This document shows, in pieces, positions 1 to 5,772 of a stretch of DNA of 5,772 bases. Made by a program: the position numbers and the translations under genes. The DNA lies in assembly GCA_030146445.1 (NCBI GenBank), contig JASLBT010000074.1:1-5772 (forward strand), written 5' to 3'. The stretch's first letter is position 1; every line of letters begins with the position of its first letter. Source of the DNA: Segetibacter sp. GTDB lineage: Bacteria; Bacteroidota; Bacteroidia; Chitinophagales; Chitinophagaceae. A model generated the notes under the pieces. The model was not told the DNA's origin. It made no database searches and saw nothing but the letters and a program-made list of their open reading frames with translations.

Positions 1-128
1 GCTCCTGCGGCCTCCGCTGCTGCCCCCAGGGCGGCGTCGGAGGCGGTGGCGCGCGCCGCCTCGAGGGAGGCCAGGCGTCGCTCGAGGGTGACGAGGGCGC
101 TCGCCCGTGCGGCCGCCGCCTGCTGTAG
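1..128. other. Very GC-rich segment unlike the rest of the window; probable chimeric or foreign contig end
   Basis: By my count 99 of the first 120 bases are G or C, and the composition drops to about 45% GC over the next 60 bases. The change is abrupt, near 120-130. Both strands stay open through the segment. The minus-strand frame reads as an Ala/Arg/Glu-rich helical stretch (for example RASALVTLERRLASLEAAR) that resembles coiled-coil sequence from a high-GC genome. That frame runs back to a TAA at 174-176 without an ATG, so no start is visible. The plus-strand frame from base 1 is open to a TGA at 178-180 and looks less protein-like. I infer that this is a fragment of a gene from another, high-GC organism joined to a Bacteroidota contig, or less likely a real horizontal insert. 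No function can be given. Confidence 0.6.
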
Positions 129-220
129 CAAGTCATTTAAACCAGGCCAGGGGATGCCTTGCAGGTTCTTTTTTTACTGAGATAAAAGTAGCCATCATTT
201 ATGCGTTAAACAATGTCAGG

Positions 221-256
221 TTTTACTATAATGATGGATGATTTTACTATTTGATG
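221..256. repeat. Two imperfect direct repeats spaced 21 bp, with a distal inverted copy
   Basis: TTTTACTATAATGATG at 221-236 is repeated as TTTTACTATTTGATG at 242-256. The start-to-start spacing is 21 bp, two helical turns. The end of the first copy (AATGATGG, 230-237) also has an inverted match, CCATCATT, at 192-199. The first copy contains TATAAT (227-232), which could act as a -10 element, but no good -35 lies at the right distance and the Bacteroidota -7 pattern TAnnTTTG is not matched exactly. The repeats sit just before the small ORF at 254-385 and could be an operator for it. The area is AT-rich, so chance similarity remains possible. Confidence 0.4.
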
Positions 257-385
257 CATTTTAATCATAGATTAATAACGCCGCAGTTTACTGATGTAAT
301 TGCAGGTGCAGCCATCGCCGGCGCCGGACATAAGGTTAGCATGGCTGATAAGACCATCTCTCTGCTCGTTTCCACACACAGCTAA
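254..385 (+). CDS. Possible small protein of 43 residues, or remnant of a larger gene
   Basis: An ATG-to-TAA frame encodes 43 residues, beginning MHFNHRLITPQFTD and continuing through a small-residue stretch, VIAGAAIAGAGHK, to a polar C-terminus. I do not recognise a family. In favour of coding are a local rise in GC relative to the flanking AT-rich DNA (about 300-375), codons similar to those of the three large genes, and a repeat-bearing region just upstream. Against it are the lack of a Shine-Dalgarno site, the short length, and other small frames nearby that look equally plausible. It could be the decayed end of a longer gene, because the downstream DNA to the terminator at 632 is open only in short pieces. 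It could also be chance. Confidence 0.22.
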   Translation: MHFNHRLITPQFTDVIAGAAIAGAGHKVSMADKTISLLVSTHS

Positions 386-631
386 GTTTAAGTTGAAAAT
401 GCTTGCGCTTAGGGTATATTATATACTACGAAGTGCTTAACAGCGAACCACTAATCTCAAACTTTAGTACTGTTGTCCGAAAAGTATACCTGTGTGTCAG
501 AAAATGGTCATCCTCAATAAAAAGCGTGTTCGACCATAGCAGCGCTTTCGTCGAAGTTCAACAACGGCAAACGCCGTGTACTGGATTCCGGACATATTAT
601 AAATTCCAATGATGGAGAATATGCTCATAAT
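386..631. other. Intergenic stretch with no supported gene
   Basis: Short frames occur in more than one phase. One runs from a TTG at 403 to 612 and another is open from 521 to a TAA at 650-652. None has an ATG, a ribosome binding site and recognisable content together. The second frame contains a protein-like stretch (SSKFNNGKRRVLDSG) but has no start codon and ends inside the terminator loop, so at best it is a decayed coding remnant. A perfect 13-base palindrome, GTATATTATATAC, lies at 414-426. I see no tRNA, rRNA, CRISPR or transposase. Confidence 0.4.
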
Positions 632-667
632 AAGACAGGCTGCTTCAATTAAGAAACAGCCTGTTTT
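632..667 (+). terminator. Rho-independent terminator, possibly bidirectional
   Basis: A perfect 8-bp stem, ACAGGCTG (635-642) with CAGCCTGT (657-664), encloses a 14-base loop in which TTC and GAA can add three more pairs after one mismatch. The right arm runs directly into TTTT (664-667), and AA at 632-633 can pair with part of it. The T run favours plus-strand use. The minus-strand side (CTTATTATG) is a weaker but usable tail, so the hairpin may also stop read-through from tldE, whose stop codon lies about 285 bases away. No convincing plus-strand gene ends here, which suggests that the gene it once served is lost or decayed. Confidence 0.7.
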
Positions 668-849
668 CAGTGCAATAATGATGTCAGCGAAGTTTACAAC
701 CTGATCTTTTGTCCATGATCTGCGGAGCTACATTCAACATCGTTGTGGTCTTTCTCCCAACTCATTGAAGGGTCACTCACTTATACTCGTAGCGATATGG
801 CATCAAAAACCATCATCCTTCCATGTTATTCTTCCATAGCTGTCTATTT
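668..849. other. Intergenic stretch with no supported gene
   Basis: This lies between the strong hairpin terminator and the weak terminator behind tldE. Only very short frames are present, for example a 22-codon ATG frame from about 797 to the TAA ending near 865. No ribosome binding site, RNA gene or repeat is evident. It is probably the untranslated or spacer DNA downstream of the minus-strand operon. Confidence 0.4.
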
Positions 850-871
850 AAAAATGGTATTTTAACTACCA
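850..871 (-). terminator. Weak candidate terminator downstream of tldE
   Basis: Read on the minus strand, TGGTA (871-867) and TACCA (859-855) form a 5-bp stem around a 7-base loop, followed directly by five U residues (854-850). It lies about 80 bases after the tldE stop, the right place to end the operon. The stem is short and only two of its pairs are G-C, so it would be inefficient alone. The stronger hairpin at 632-667 may act as back-up. Confidence 0.35.
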
Positions 872-949
872 CATCACATTACTCACTCATGCCGCACAGG
901 ACACCGGCGTTAAACCATTGCGCAAGCTATCGGATATCTATCACCCATT

Positions 950-2266
950 TTAAACAGCATCTGACAATGAGGTAAAGGTAAAATCACGGATTTTCATTGG
1001 GGGTACAATCATATTGCCCGTCCTTTCCGGTTTGCCTAGTTCCTCTACATTATTGAGCATAATAACAGGGCTCTCATTAAACCGGAAATTCTTAATCGGA
1101 AATTGAATTTTCCCATTTTCAATGTAAAAAGTCCCGTCACGGGTGAGCCCCGTTAGCAATAACGTTTGTGGGTCCACATTACGGATATACCAAAAACGGG
1201 TAACCAGGATGCCCTTCTCCGTATTCCTGATCATGTTTTCCAGCGATGCGGTTCCGCCTTCCACGATCACCCGGTTTGCAGGCGGCACGGCTTCAGCGTT
1301 TTTCTGCTGCGCCCAATAGCGCGAATAAGCCAGCTTCTTTACAATCCCTTTCTCAACCCAAACAGTTTTTTTTACCGCCCGTCCATCAAAGCTCCACGTA
1401 GCACCCGGTAAGTCAGGGTTCAGCGGATCGGAATAGATTGTCACTTTTGGGTCGAATAATTGCTCACCCAAACGGGTTCCCCCACCCCTTTTGCTCATAA
1501 AACTTCGTCCCTCATCTGCATTACGTGCATCGAAACCATTCATGAGGTTCGATAACATATCGCTTGCTGCAAGAGGCTCCAGGATAACGGTATACTTTCC
1601 AGGTTCAATTGCTTTTGCCGCCGCAGAACCATTGGCCTTGGAAGCCGCAATTTTCGTAAGCGCCAGTGTGTCCAGTTTCGCAACATCATTATAACTTTTG
1701 TCGACATACCCCGAACCCGTTCCCGCCTGGTTGCGCAAGGTTACAGAAAAGGAAACATCGGTATTCTTGTTATAAGCATATAGCCCTTTCGAATTGAGCA
1801 TTGCATTAAAGCCCGCACTATTTTCGAGAAAACCGGCTGCCTCCAACTTTGCTTCTTTTGCTACATTAAGGCTTTTGGCCACTGCATCGGCGCGTTTGTC
1901 AGGGTCCATTGCAGCAGTAGAGGGTTTAAATGATATCGACTCCAGGTATGTTTGCGGTCCGAGCAAAGGCATATATTCAGGGTTCTCCGGTGCAAGGCTT
2001 GCGAGCTCTTCGGCCCTTTTGATTACCTTCTGCAATGACTCGTCATCAAATTCATTGATGGTTGCGGAGCCACTTTTCCTGCCAAACGACGATGTAACGC
2101 CCAGTGACATCTGGCTAACGTCTCCGGCAGTAGAAACGGCATTCCTTGCATACCGTATATTGCCGCCTTCCGAACCACCAAGCGTAATGGTGCATTCATC
2201 GGCTTTGGAATAGCCAAGTGCTTTCTTTAGTATCGCCTGCGCTTCTTCTGTGCTTAAAATCGGCAT
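950..2266 (-). CDS. tldE: TldE/PmbA-type subunit of a TldD/TldE metallopeptidase
   Basis: This 438-residue protein is the metal-free partner of the TldD-type protein encoded just upstream; the length is close to that of E. coli PmbA (about 450). Family features include an N-terminal domain with IRYARNAVSTAG (about 37-48), the central EPGKYTVILEP strand (221-231), the glycine-rich MSKRGGGTRLGEQLFDP (257-273), SFDGRAVKKTVWVEKG (292-307), TGLTRDGTFYIENGKI (372-387) and the closing VPPMKIRDFTFTS (421-433). Where TldD carries HExxxH, this protein has LAASDMLSNL and no metal ligands, as expected of TldE. In known pairs the heterodimer degrades unfolded or processed peptides, and in E. coli it matures microcin B17 and degrades CcdA. 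The substrate here is unknown. The ATG is 8 bases after the tldD stop with no clear Shine-Dalgarno, which suggests translational coupling. No signal peptide or membrane segment is visible, unlike its partner. Confidence 0.9.
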   Translation of the reverse strand: MPILSTEEAQAILKKALGYSKADECTITLGGSEGGNIRYARNAVSTAGDVSQMSLGVTSSFGRKSGSATINEFDDESLQKVIKRAEELASLAPENPEYMPLLGPQTYLESISFKPSTAAMDPDKRADAVAKSLNVAKEAKLEAAGFLENSAGFNAMLNSKGLYAYNKNTDVSFSVTLRNQAGTGSGYVDKSYNDVAKLDTLALTKIAASKANGSAAAKAIEPGKYTVILEPLAASDMLSNLMNGFDARNADEGRSFMSKRGGGTRLGEQLFDPKVTIYSDPLNPDLPGATWSFDGRAVKKTVWVEKGIVKKLAYSRYWAQQKNAEAVPPANRVIVEGGTASLENMIRNTEKGILVTRFWYIRNVDPQTLLLTGLTRDGTFYIENGKIQFPIKNFRFNESPVIMLNNVEELGKPERTGNMIVPPMKIRDFTFTSLSDAV

Positions 2267-2274
2267 ATTATCAA

Positions 2275-3912
2275 TTAGATTTTTCGTGCTGTATTAATTA
2301 CGTTTACGCCGTTGAACCGGGCGGTTGCGCTTCCGTGAGAAACGGCATTTGATTGAGAAGGCTGCCCTTTACCATCGTTAAATGCGCCCCCCAGCCGATA
2401 GTCGCTTTTATCGGCGATATCGGTGCAAGAATTCCAGAATTCACGGGTATTTGCCTGGTAAGCAACATCCCTGAGCATACCTGCTATTTTCCCGTTTTTG
2501 ATTTCGTAAAACGTCTGTCCGCCAAACTGGAAATTGTATCGTTGCTGGTCGATGGAAAAAGATCCATCACCGATAATATAAATGCCCTTCTCAACATTTT
2601 TTATCAGGTCGTCTACGCTCCTTTTTTCTTTGCCGGGTTGCAGGCTGACATTGGGCATACGTTGAAATTGTACATCTGCCCAACTTTGAGCATAGCAGCA
2701 GCCGTGCGACTCGTTCAAACCAATAATGTGTGCCTGGTCGCGGATAGCCTGGTAATTTACCAATACCCCATCCTTTATCAGGTCCCACGTCTTGCAACGG
2801 ACGCCTTCATCATCGTACCCTACTGCTCCCAACGAGCCTTCCTGGGTTTTGTCGGCAACAATGTTTACCAGTTTGCTACCGAATGCAAAGTTCTTAGCCT
2901 GCCATTTGTCGAGCGTAAGAAAACTGGTGCCGGCATAATTTGCTTCATAGCCCAACACCCGGTCGAGTTCTGTAGGATGGCCGACAGACTCATGTATGGT
3001 GAGCCACAGGTGCGAAGGATCGAGCACCAGGTCGTATTTACCAGGCTCCACCGACTTTGCCTTATTCTTTTGCGCGACTTCTGCCGTGGCCGCTTTTATG
3101 TCTTCCAACATGTCGTAGCGCATGCCATACCGGGTTACAATTCCAGGAAACTTTGCTGAGTCGAGCGGCTCGAGGTATTCATAGCCCATACCCATAGGTG
3201 AACTCAAAGCCTTACGTGTATCAAATTTGCCATTCGCCTGGTCGATTTTGGTCACGGTAAACGTCGGGAATATACGGTGAATGTCCTGGTCAATATAGGA
3301 TCCGTCGGTGGAGGCAAAATATTTTTGCTCATTCACCGCGAAGATATTTGAGTTAACAAAGTTTGCCCCGTTTTGCATAGCCAGGGCATTGGCCGAGAGC
3401 AACAGGTCAACTTTCTCTTTTACCGGCACTTCGAAAGCATTTTTGCGAATTGGTGCTTTCCAGCTTACTTCCCCGTAGCCTTTCTGTGGTGCCAGTCGAA
3501 CCGCTTCGCCCTGGATTTTGGCATTTGCTTTGGCCACCGCCACGGCACGCTCAGCAGTCGCTGCAAGTCCTTCTTTGGTAACCGTATTGGAAGCAGCAAA
3601 ACCCCAGCAGCCATTTGCCAGCACCCGAATGCCAACACCAAACGATTCTGTATTGGCGACTCCCTGAACTTTGTTTTCGCGGGTTGCCACCACCTGGTTA
3701 AGGTACCTACCTATCCTAACATCGGCATAGGTTGCTCCTTTGGCCCGGGCAGCAGATAGTGCTACGTCGGCAAGCTGCTTCTTAAGGCCCACATCTATAC
3801 CTTCGTTTATCGCCTGCAACGGATCAATTGGGTTACCCAGTAGAAATGAACGCGGGATCATCAATGCCCCAAGGCTCATAGCAGACATCTGCAAAAAGTC
3901 TTTTCTTTTCAA
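2275..3912 (-). CDS. tldD: TldD-type zinc metallopeptidase subunit with a Tat-like leader
   Basis: This is a 545-residue protein, longer than E. coli TldD (481). The start is TTG: an in-frame TAA lies 15 bases upstream, AAGGA sits five bases before the TTG, and the resulting N-terminus MKRKDFLQMSAMSLGALMIP matches the leader usual for this clade. The leader resembles a Tat signal, but the twin arginine is RK and the hydrophobic stretch is short. Residues about 45-250 form the N-terminal domain. LDPSHLWLTIHESVGH carries the HExxxH metal motif (H307, E308, H312; bases 2977-2994), followed by PTELDRVLGYEANYAG. The C-terminal domain includes GYDDEGVRCKTWDLIKDGVL, IIGDGSFSIDQQRYNFQFGG and GAFNDGKGQPSQSNAVSHG. 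In E. coli TldD the third zinc ligand is a Cys before GK; here that position is Asp513. It probably pairs with the TldE-type protein and supplies the active site inside the heterodimer's cavity. Confidence 0.92.
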   Translation of the reverse strand: MKRKDFLQMSAMSLGALMIPRSFLLGNPIDPLQAINEGIDVGLKKQLADVALSAARAKGATYADVRIGRYLNQVVATRENKVQGVANTESFGVGIRVLANGCWGFAASNTVTKEGLAATAERAVAVAKANAKIQGEAVRLAPQKGYGEVSWKAPIRKNAFEVPVKEKVDLLLSANALAMQNGANFVNSNIFAVNEQKYFASTDGSYIDQDIHRIFPTFTVTKIDQANGKFDTRKALSSPMGMGYEYLEPLDSAKFPGIVTRYGMRYDMLEDIKAATAEVAQKNKAKSVEPGKYDLVLDPSHLWLTIHESVGHPTELDRVLGYEANYAGTSFLTLDKWQAKNFAFGSKLVNIVADKTQEGSLGAVGYDDEGVRCKTWDLIKDGVLVNYQAIRDQAHIIGLNESHGCCYAQSWADVQFQRMPNVSLQPGKEKRSVDDLIKNVEKGIYIIGDGSFSIDQQRYNFQFGGQTFYEIKNGKIAGMLRDVAYQANTREFWNSCTDIADKSDYRLGGAFNDGKGQPSQSNAVSHGSATARFNGVNVINTARKI

Positions 3913-3980
3913 TATTTTCCTTTTTTAGGATTAAAGAGTTTGATAATTAGCCTGGCAAGTAGTTTCGGGTGCCTATGCAT
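3909..3980 (-). CDS. Possible 23-residue cationic upstream ORF overlapping the tldD start
   Basis: An ATG frame of 23 codons reads MHRH followed by PKLLARLIIKLFNPKKGKY. It ends in TGA, which overlaps the TTG start of tldD as TTGA. The overlap has the geometry of translational coupling. The peptide is strongly basic, with a hydrophobic core. There is no Shine-Dalgarno before the ATG (the upstream bases are CACCTCGCA), and its ATG lies inside one of the TATGCAT repeats, so the frame may be coincidental. It could be a leader peptide, a small membrane-active peptide, or nothing. Confidence 0.18.
   Translation of the reverse strand: MHRHPKLLARLIIKLFNPKKGKY
3918..3922 (-). promoter_or_regulatory. 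Ribosome binding site deciding the TTG start of tldD
   Basis: The minus strand carries AAGGA within a run of A residues, five bases upstream of the TTG at 3912. An in-frame TAA upstream excludes a longer product, and the next in-frame ATG (codon 9) would remove the KRKDFL leader. Together these make TTG the best start. Confidence 0.6.
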
Positions 3981-4000
3981 TGCGAGGTGATGCTATGCAT
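3974..4000. repeat. Paired TATGCAT direct repeats 20 bp apart upstream of tldD
   Basis: TATGCAT occurs at 3974-3980 and again at 3994-4000, each containing the palindrome ATGCAT, in the 140-base gap between the partial membrane-protein gene and tldD. The flanking bases are also similar (TGCC and TGC before each copy). A spacing near two helical turns is typical of sites bound by a dimeric regulator. I found no convincing promoter in the gap, so tldD may be transcribed from upstream. The assignment as an operator is inference. Confidence 0.35.
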
Positions 4001-4051
4001 GGTTGATAAACCCCATAAGCAACAGGCAATCTATTCTATTTTAACCTCTTT

Positions 4052-5772
4052 TCAGTTGGCAGTGTCTAATTTTTTTTCAAGCCAGAGAAAACTGCACGCG
4101 GCAAGAAGCAGTAGAAAAAAGTAGATGCGGTTTAATTCCACATCTTCGGGGAGAAGTCCGGCAGCAGCTCCGTTTATTGGTGAATGACTCAATGCATACG
4201 CTTTTGTAGCAGCTATTTTGTCGGTTGCTGTTACCGTCATCCAATCCATTTCGGAAAACACATACCACCATTTTACGGATCCATCCGCAGCAACGACTTG
4301 TTGCCAGCCAGGCTGGCGTGGCCAGAATGTTCCCTGCCAGATATAACCTAATCCGGGATCCGCTTTCAGATACACAGCCTGTTGCGCTACCAGTCCAGCT
4401 GGAATACCAGGCCTGTCGGTGCGTAAAAAAATGCTTGCAGGTTCATTTACTTTGGGATGTTCCGGTGACACGGTCCAGCTTTCATCTACTGGTGTGGCAG
4501 GCAGGGCGCCATTTAAAATAGCGGACCAAAAACGACTAAACTCCAACTGTTTTTCGGATAGCCACCAAACATAGGTATTGGCCAGGGTATTATAAACGAT
4601 CTTGCCTTTGCCGAACAAGCTGGTGTTTACTAGCGTGCGGTTGATATGGTCACTTACAAGCGCCCGAGTGCCCGGCAGAGGCCTTATGTGCAGATGACCC
4701 GCTGCCGGCAATGGCGCAAGTGGTATATGCGGGCTGATGATGTGAGCACTGACCGTGGAAATAACACCAGGTCCCGAAACAGTTGGAAATATTGCTCCAT
4801 AAAAGAGTCGTCTCCCGGGAACACTATCTGCCGTAACCACAAGCCCCAGACCCCTGGTGAAAACCTGGTTTTGGATTACATTTTGGCTTTGCCTGTTTAG
4901 TCCTGCGAGTGTGGCGTTATCAGTAATCAGCACATCGTATTTTGATAGAATGGAAGCATTTATAGGGAAAGGTTTTGCAATTGATGAATTCACCAGGTCT
5001 GTTTGAAACTTGTCTTTACTTATCGAGGTTGTTGCAACTACCTCGTAGCCTTTCGCGGCGAGCCATCTTCTGAGGAACTTATACTCAAAGTCCGGAAAGG
5101 AGGCAAGCATCATTACCCTAATGGTTTTCGACGTCAGAACTTCAACCGGGATGGGGTTACTTTCAAGGGTATCCCTTCCGTTGATGACAGCAAGCTCATA
5201 TTGATTGCGTCCTACAAATACCGGTTTCGTTTTTAGGGTAAACTCAGGCTTTTTTGGATCGAAGATTATCGAATCGACTGTTTTACCCAACAACGAAAGC
5301 GACAGCCGTAATGTATGATTGTTGTGGCGATGGTAAGTTCCGGTAACAAAGAGCGGTTCCCCGGCAATCACCTTGCGGTTCCAATGAATGGCCCTGATAC
5401 CTTCCGGCACACGGGATGGATGAAAGTAAAACGGCGTACTGTTGAATGTAGCCAATTCAAACGGGTGAAAACCATTCCCGAATACATGAATGGCTTTGCC
5501 TGTCAATTGCTGTAAGCCGGAAATGAAACTGGCACCGGACCTCGGGTCGGCAGCAAGCGCTTCAATGGTCGTAAAAAACTCCGGCTTTATTTCCCCGGCG
5601 CGCAGGAAACGATTTATACTGTCGCGATCAAAGCCAGTAGTTAGCAGGACCGCCATTGGTTTGAGATTGCCTACAGATCTGGAAAACCTAATAGGGATAC
5701 CCAGGAGCGCTAACGAGGCACAAGCGACAAAGCTGGCAAGAAGACGCGCCGTTCTGAAGCGGCGATTTTGCC
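4052..5772 (-). CDS. Membrane-anchored protein with a GATase-like domain, 5' end beyond the window
   Basis: The frame is open from the window edge to a TGA at 4052-4054 and shows 572 residues without a start. The ATG at 5656 is internal, because 38 more codons upstream encode a basic stretch (NRRFRTAR) and a membrane segment LLASFVACASLALLGIPI (visible residues about 10-27). Next comes AVLLTTGFDRDS (40-51), then an Ig-like beta region (about 125-210). A Rossmann-type domain resembling class I glutamine amidotransferases follows (about 217-323): IRVMMLASFPDFEYKFLRRW, then YDVLITDNATL and GLGLVVTADSVPG. A further beta domain (about 430-530) ends in a second membrane helix, YFFLLLLAACSFLWLEKK (550-567). 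The soluble part has no cysteine, so the glutaminase nucleophile is absent and the domain is probably structural or ligand-binding. The bulk is predicted to be periplasmic. From general knowledge, similar proteins occur in Bacteroidota loci with MoxR, DUF58 and TldD genes; the exact function is unknown. Confidence 0.8.
   Translation of the reverse strand, partial: QNRRFRTARLLASFVACASLALLGIPIRFSRSVGNLKPMAVLLTTGFDRDSINRFLRAGEIKPEFFTTIEALAADPRSGASFISGLQQLTGKAIHVFGNGFHPFELATFNSTPFYFHPSRVPEGIRAIHWNRKVIAGEPLFVTGTYHRHNNHTLRLSLSLLGKTVDSIIFDPKKPEFTLKTKPVFVGRNQYELAVINGRDTLESNPIPVEVLTSKTIRVMMLASFPDFEYKFLRRWLAAKGYEVVATTSISKDKFQTDLVNSSIAKPFPINASILSKYDVLITDNATLAGLNRQSQNVIQNQVFTRGLGLVVTADSVPGRRLFYGAIFPTVSGPGVISTVSAHIISPHIPLAPLPAAGHLHIRPLPGTRALVSDHINRTLVNTSLFGKGKIVYNTLANTYVWWLSEKQLEFSRFWSAILNGALPATPVDESWTVSPEHPKVNEPASIFLRTDRPGIPAGLVAQQAVYLKADPGLGYIWQGTFWPRQPGWQQVVAADGSVKWWYVFSEMDWMTVTATDKIAATKAYALSHSPINGAAAGLLPEDVELNRIYFFLLLLAACSFLWLEKKLDTAN

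Noticed and set aside
403..612. A 69-codon plus-strand frame starting at TTG
   Set aside because: There is no ribosome binding site, the composition is unlike protein from this genome, and it overlaps another open phase that looks equally plausible.
852..953. Open plus-strand frame ending HAAQDTGVKPLRKLSDIYHPF before a TAA, overlapping the tldE stop
   Set aside because: The C-terminal part looks protein-like and could be a gene remnant, but an in-frame TAA at 849-851 and the lack of any ATG leave no way to start it, and it overlaps the candidate terminator.
1794..2213. A 139-codon plus-strand frame opposite tldE
   Set aside because: It is antisense to the conserved tldE gene, with Ser/Ala-rich content typical of a reverse-strand shadow.
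2353..3159. A 268-codon plus-strand frame opposite tldD
   Set aside because: It is entirely antisense to a clearly conserved TldD coding region, has no ribosome binding site and its translation has no recognisable domain. It is a shadow frame.
3912..4051. A sigma promoter for tldD in the 140-base gap
   Set aside because: I found no TTG with a TAnnTTTG at the right spacing for the Bacteroidota consensus and no good -35/-10 pair.
5654..5656. ATG at 5656 as the start of the partial membrane-protein gene
   Set aside because: The same frame continues without a stop to the window edge and encodes a membrane segment with a basic flank, so this Met is internal.
1..5772. CRISPR array, tRNA, rRNA, transposase or inverted-repeat ends of an insertion sequence
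   Set aside because: I looked on both strands and saw no regularly spaced repeats, cloverleaf-like sequence, transposase motif or matching terminal repeats.

Overview
The window looks like a piece of a Bacteroidota chromosome, possibly Chitinophagaceae or a related family. The reasons are moderate GC, a TldD protein that begins with the KRxDFL-type leader often seen in that phylum, and weak or absent Shine-Dalgarno sites. The family placement is inferred from gene type, not measured. All three convincing genes lie on the minus strand, so transcription runs from the right edge to the left.

Layout in transcription order. (1) 5772 to 4052: a membrane-anchored protein with a glutamine-amidotransferase-like (GATase-like) central domain, cut by the right edge of the window. 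The reading frame stays open to the last base and adds a hydrophobic segment that a start at 5656 would miss. (2) A 140-base gap with a pair of TATGCAT direct repeats 20 bp apart and a tiny cationic upstream ORF. (3) 3912 to 2275: a TldD-type metalloprotease subunit with HExxxH, a TTG start and a Tat-like leader. (4) Eight bases later, 2266 to 950: its TldE/PmbA-type partner, which lacks the metal site. TldD and TldE form a heterodimeric metallopeptidase in other bacteria, so these two are almost certainly co-translated partners. From general knowledge of the phylum, TldD/TldE pairs often sit beside MoxR, DUF58 and membrane-protein genes; the partial gene would fit such a locus, but the MoxR and DUF58 genes are not visible here.

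The left 950 bases hold no well-supported protein gene. They contain a strong hairpin terminator (632-667), a weak minus-strand terminator behind tldE (850-871), a pair of 21-bp-spaced direct repeats (221-256), and a 43-codon ORF of uncertain reality (254-385). Bases 1 to about 128 have a very different composition: 99 of the first 120 bases are G or C by my count, against about 45% in the next 60. This is most simply a chimeric or contaminating contig end, although a foreign insertion cannot be excluded.

I did not find a clearly new system. The points most worth following are the Asp at the expected zinc-ligand Cys of TldD, the leader present on TldD but absent from TldE, the cysteine-free GATase-like domain of the partial gene, and the upstream ORF that overlaps the tldD start.
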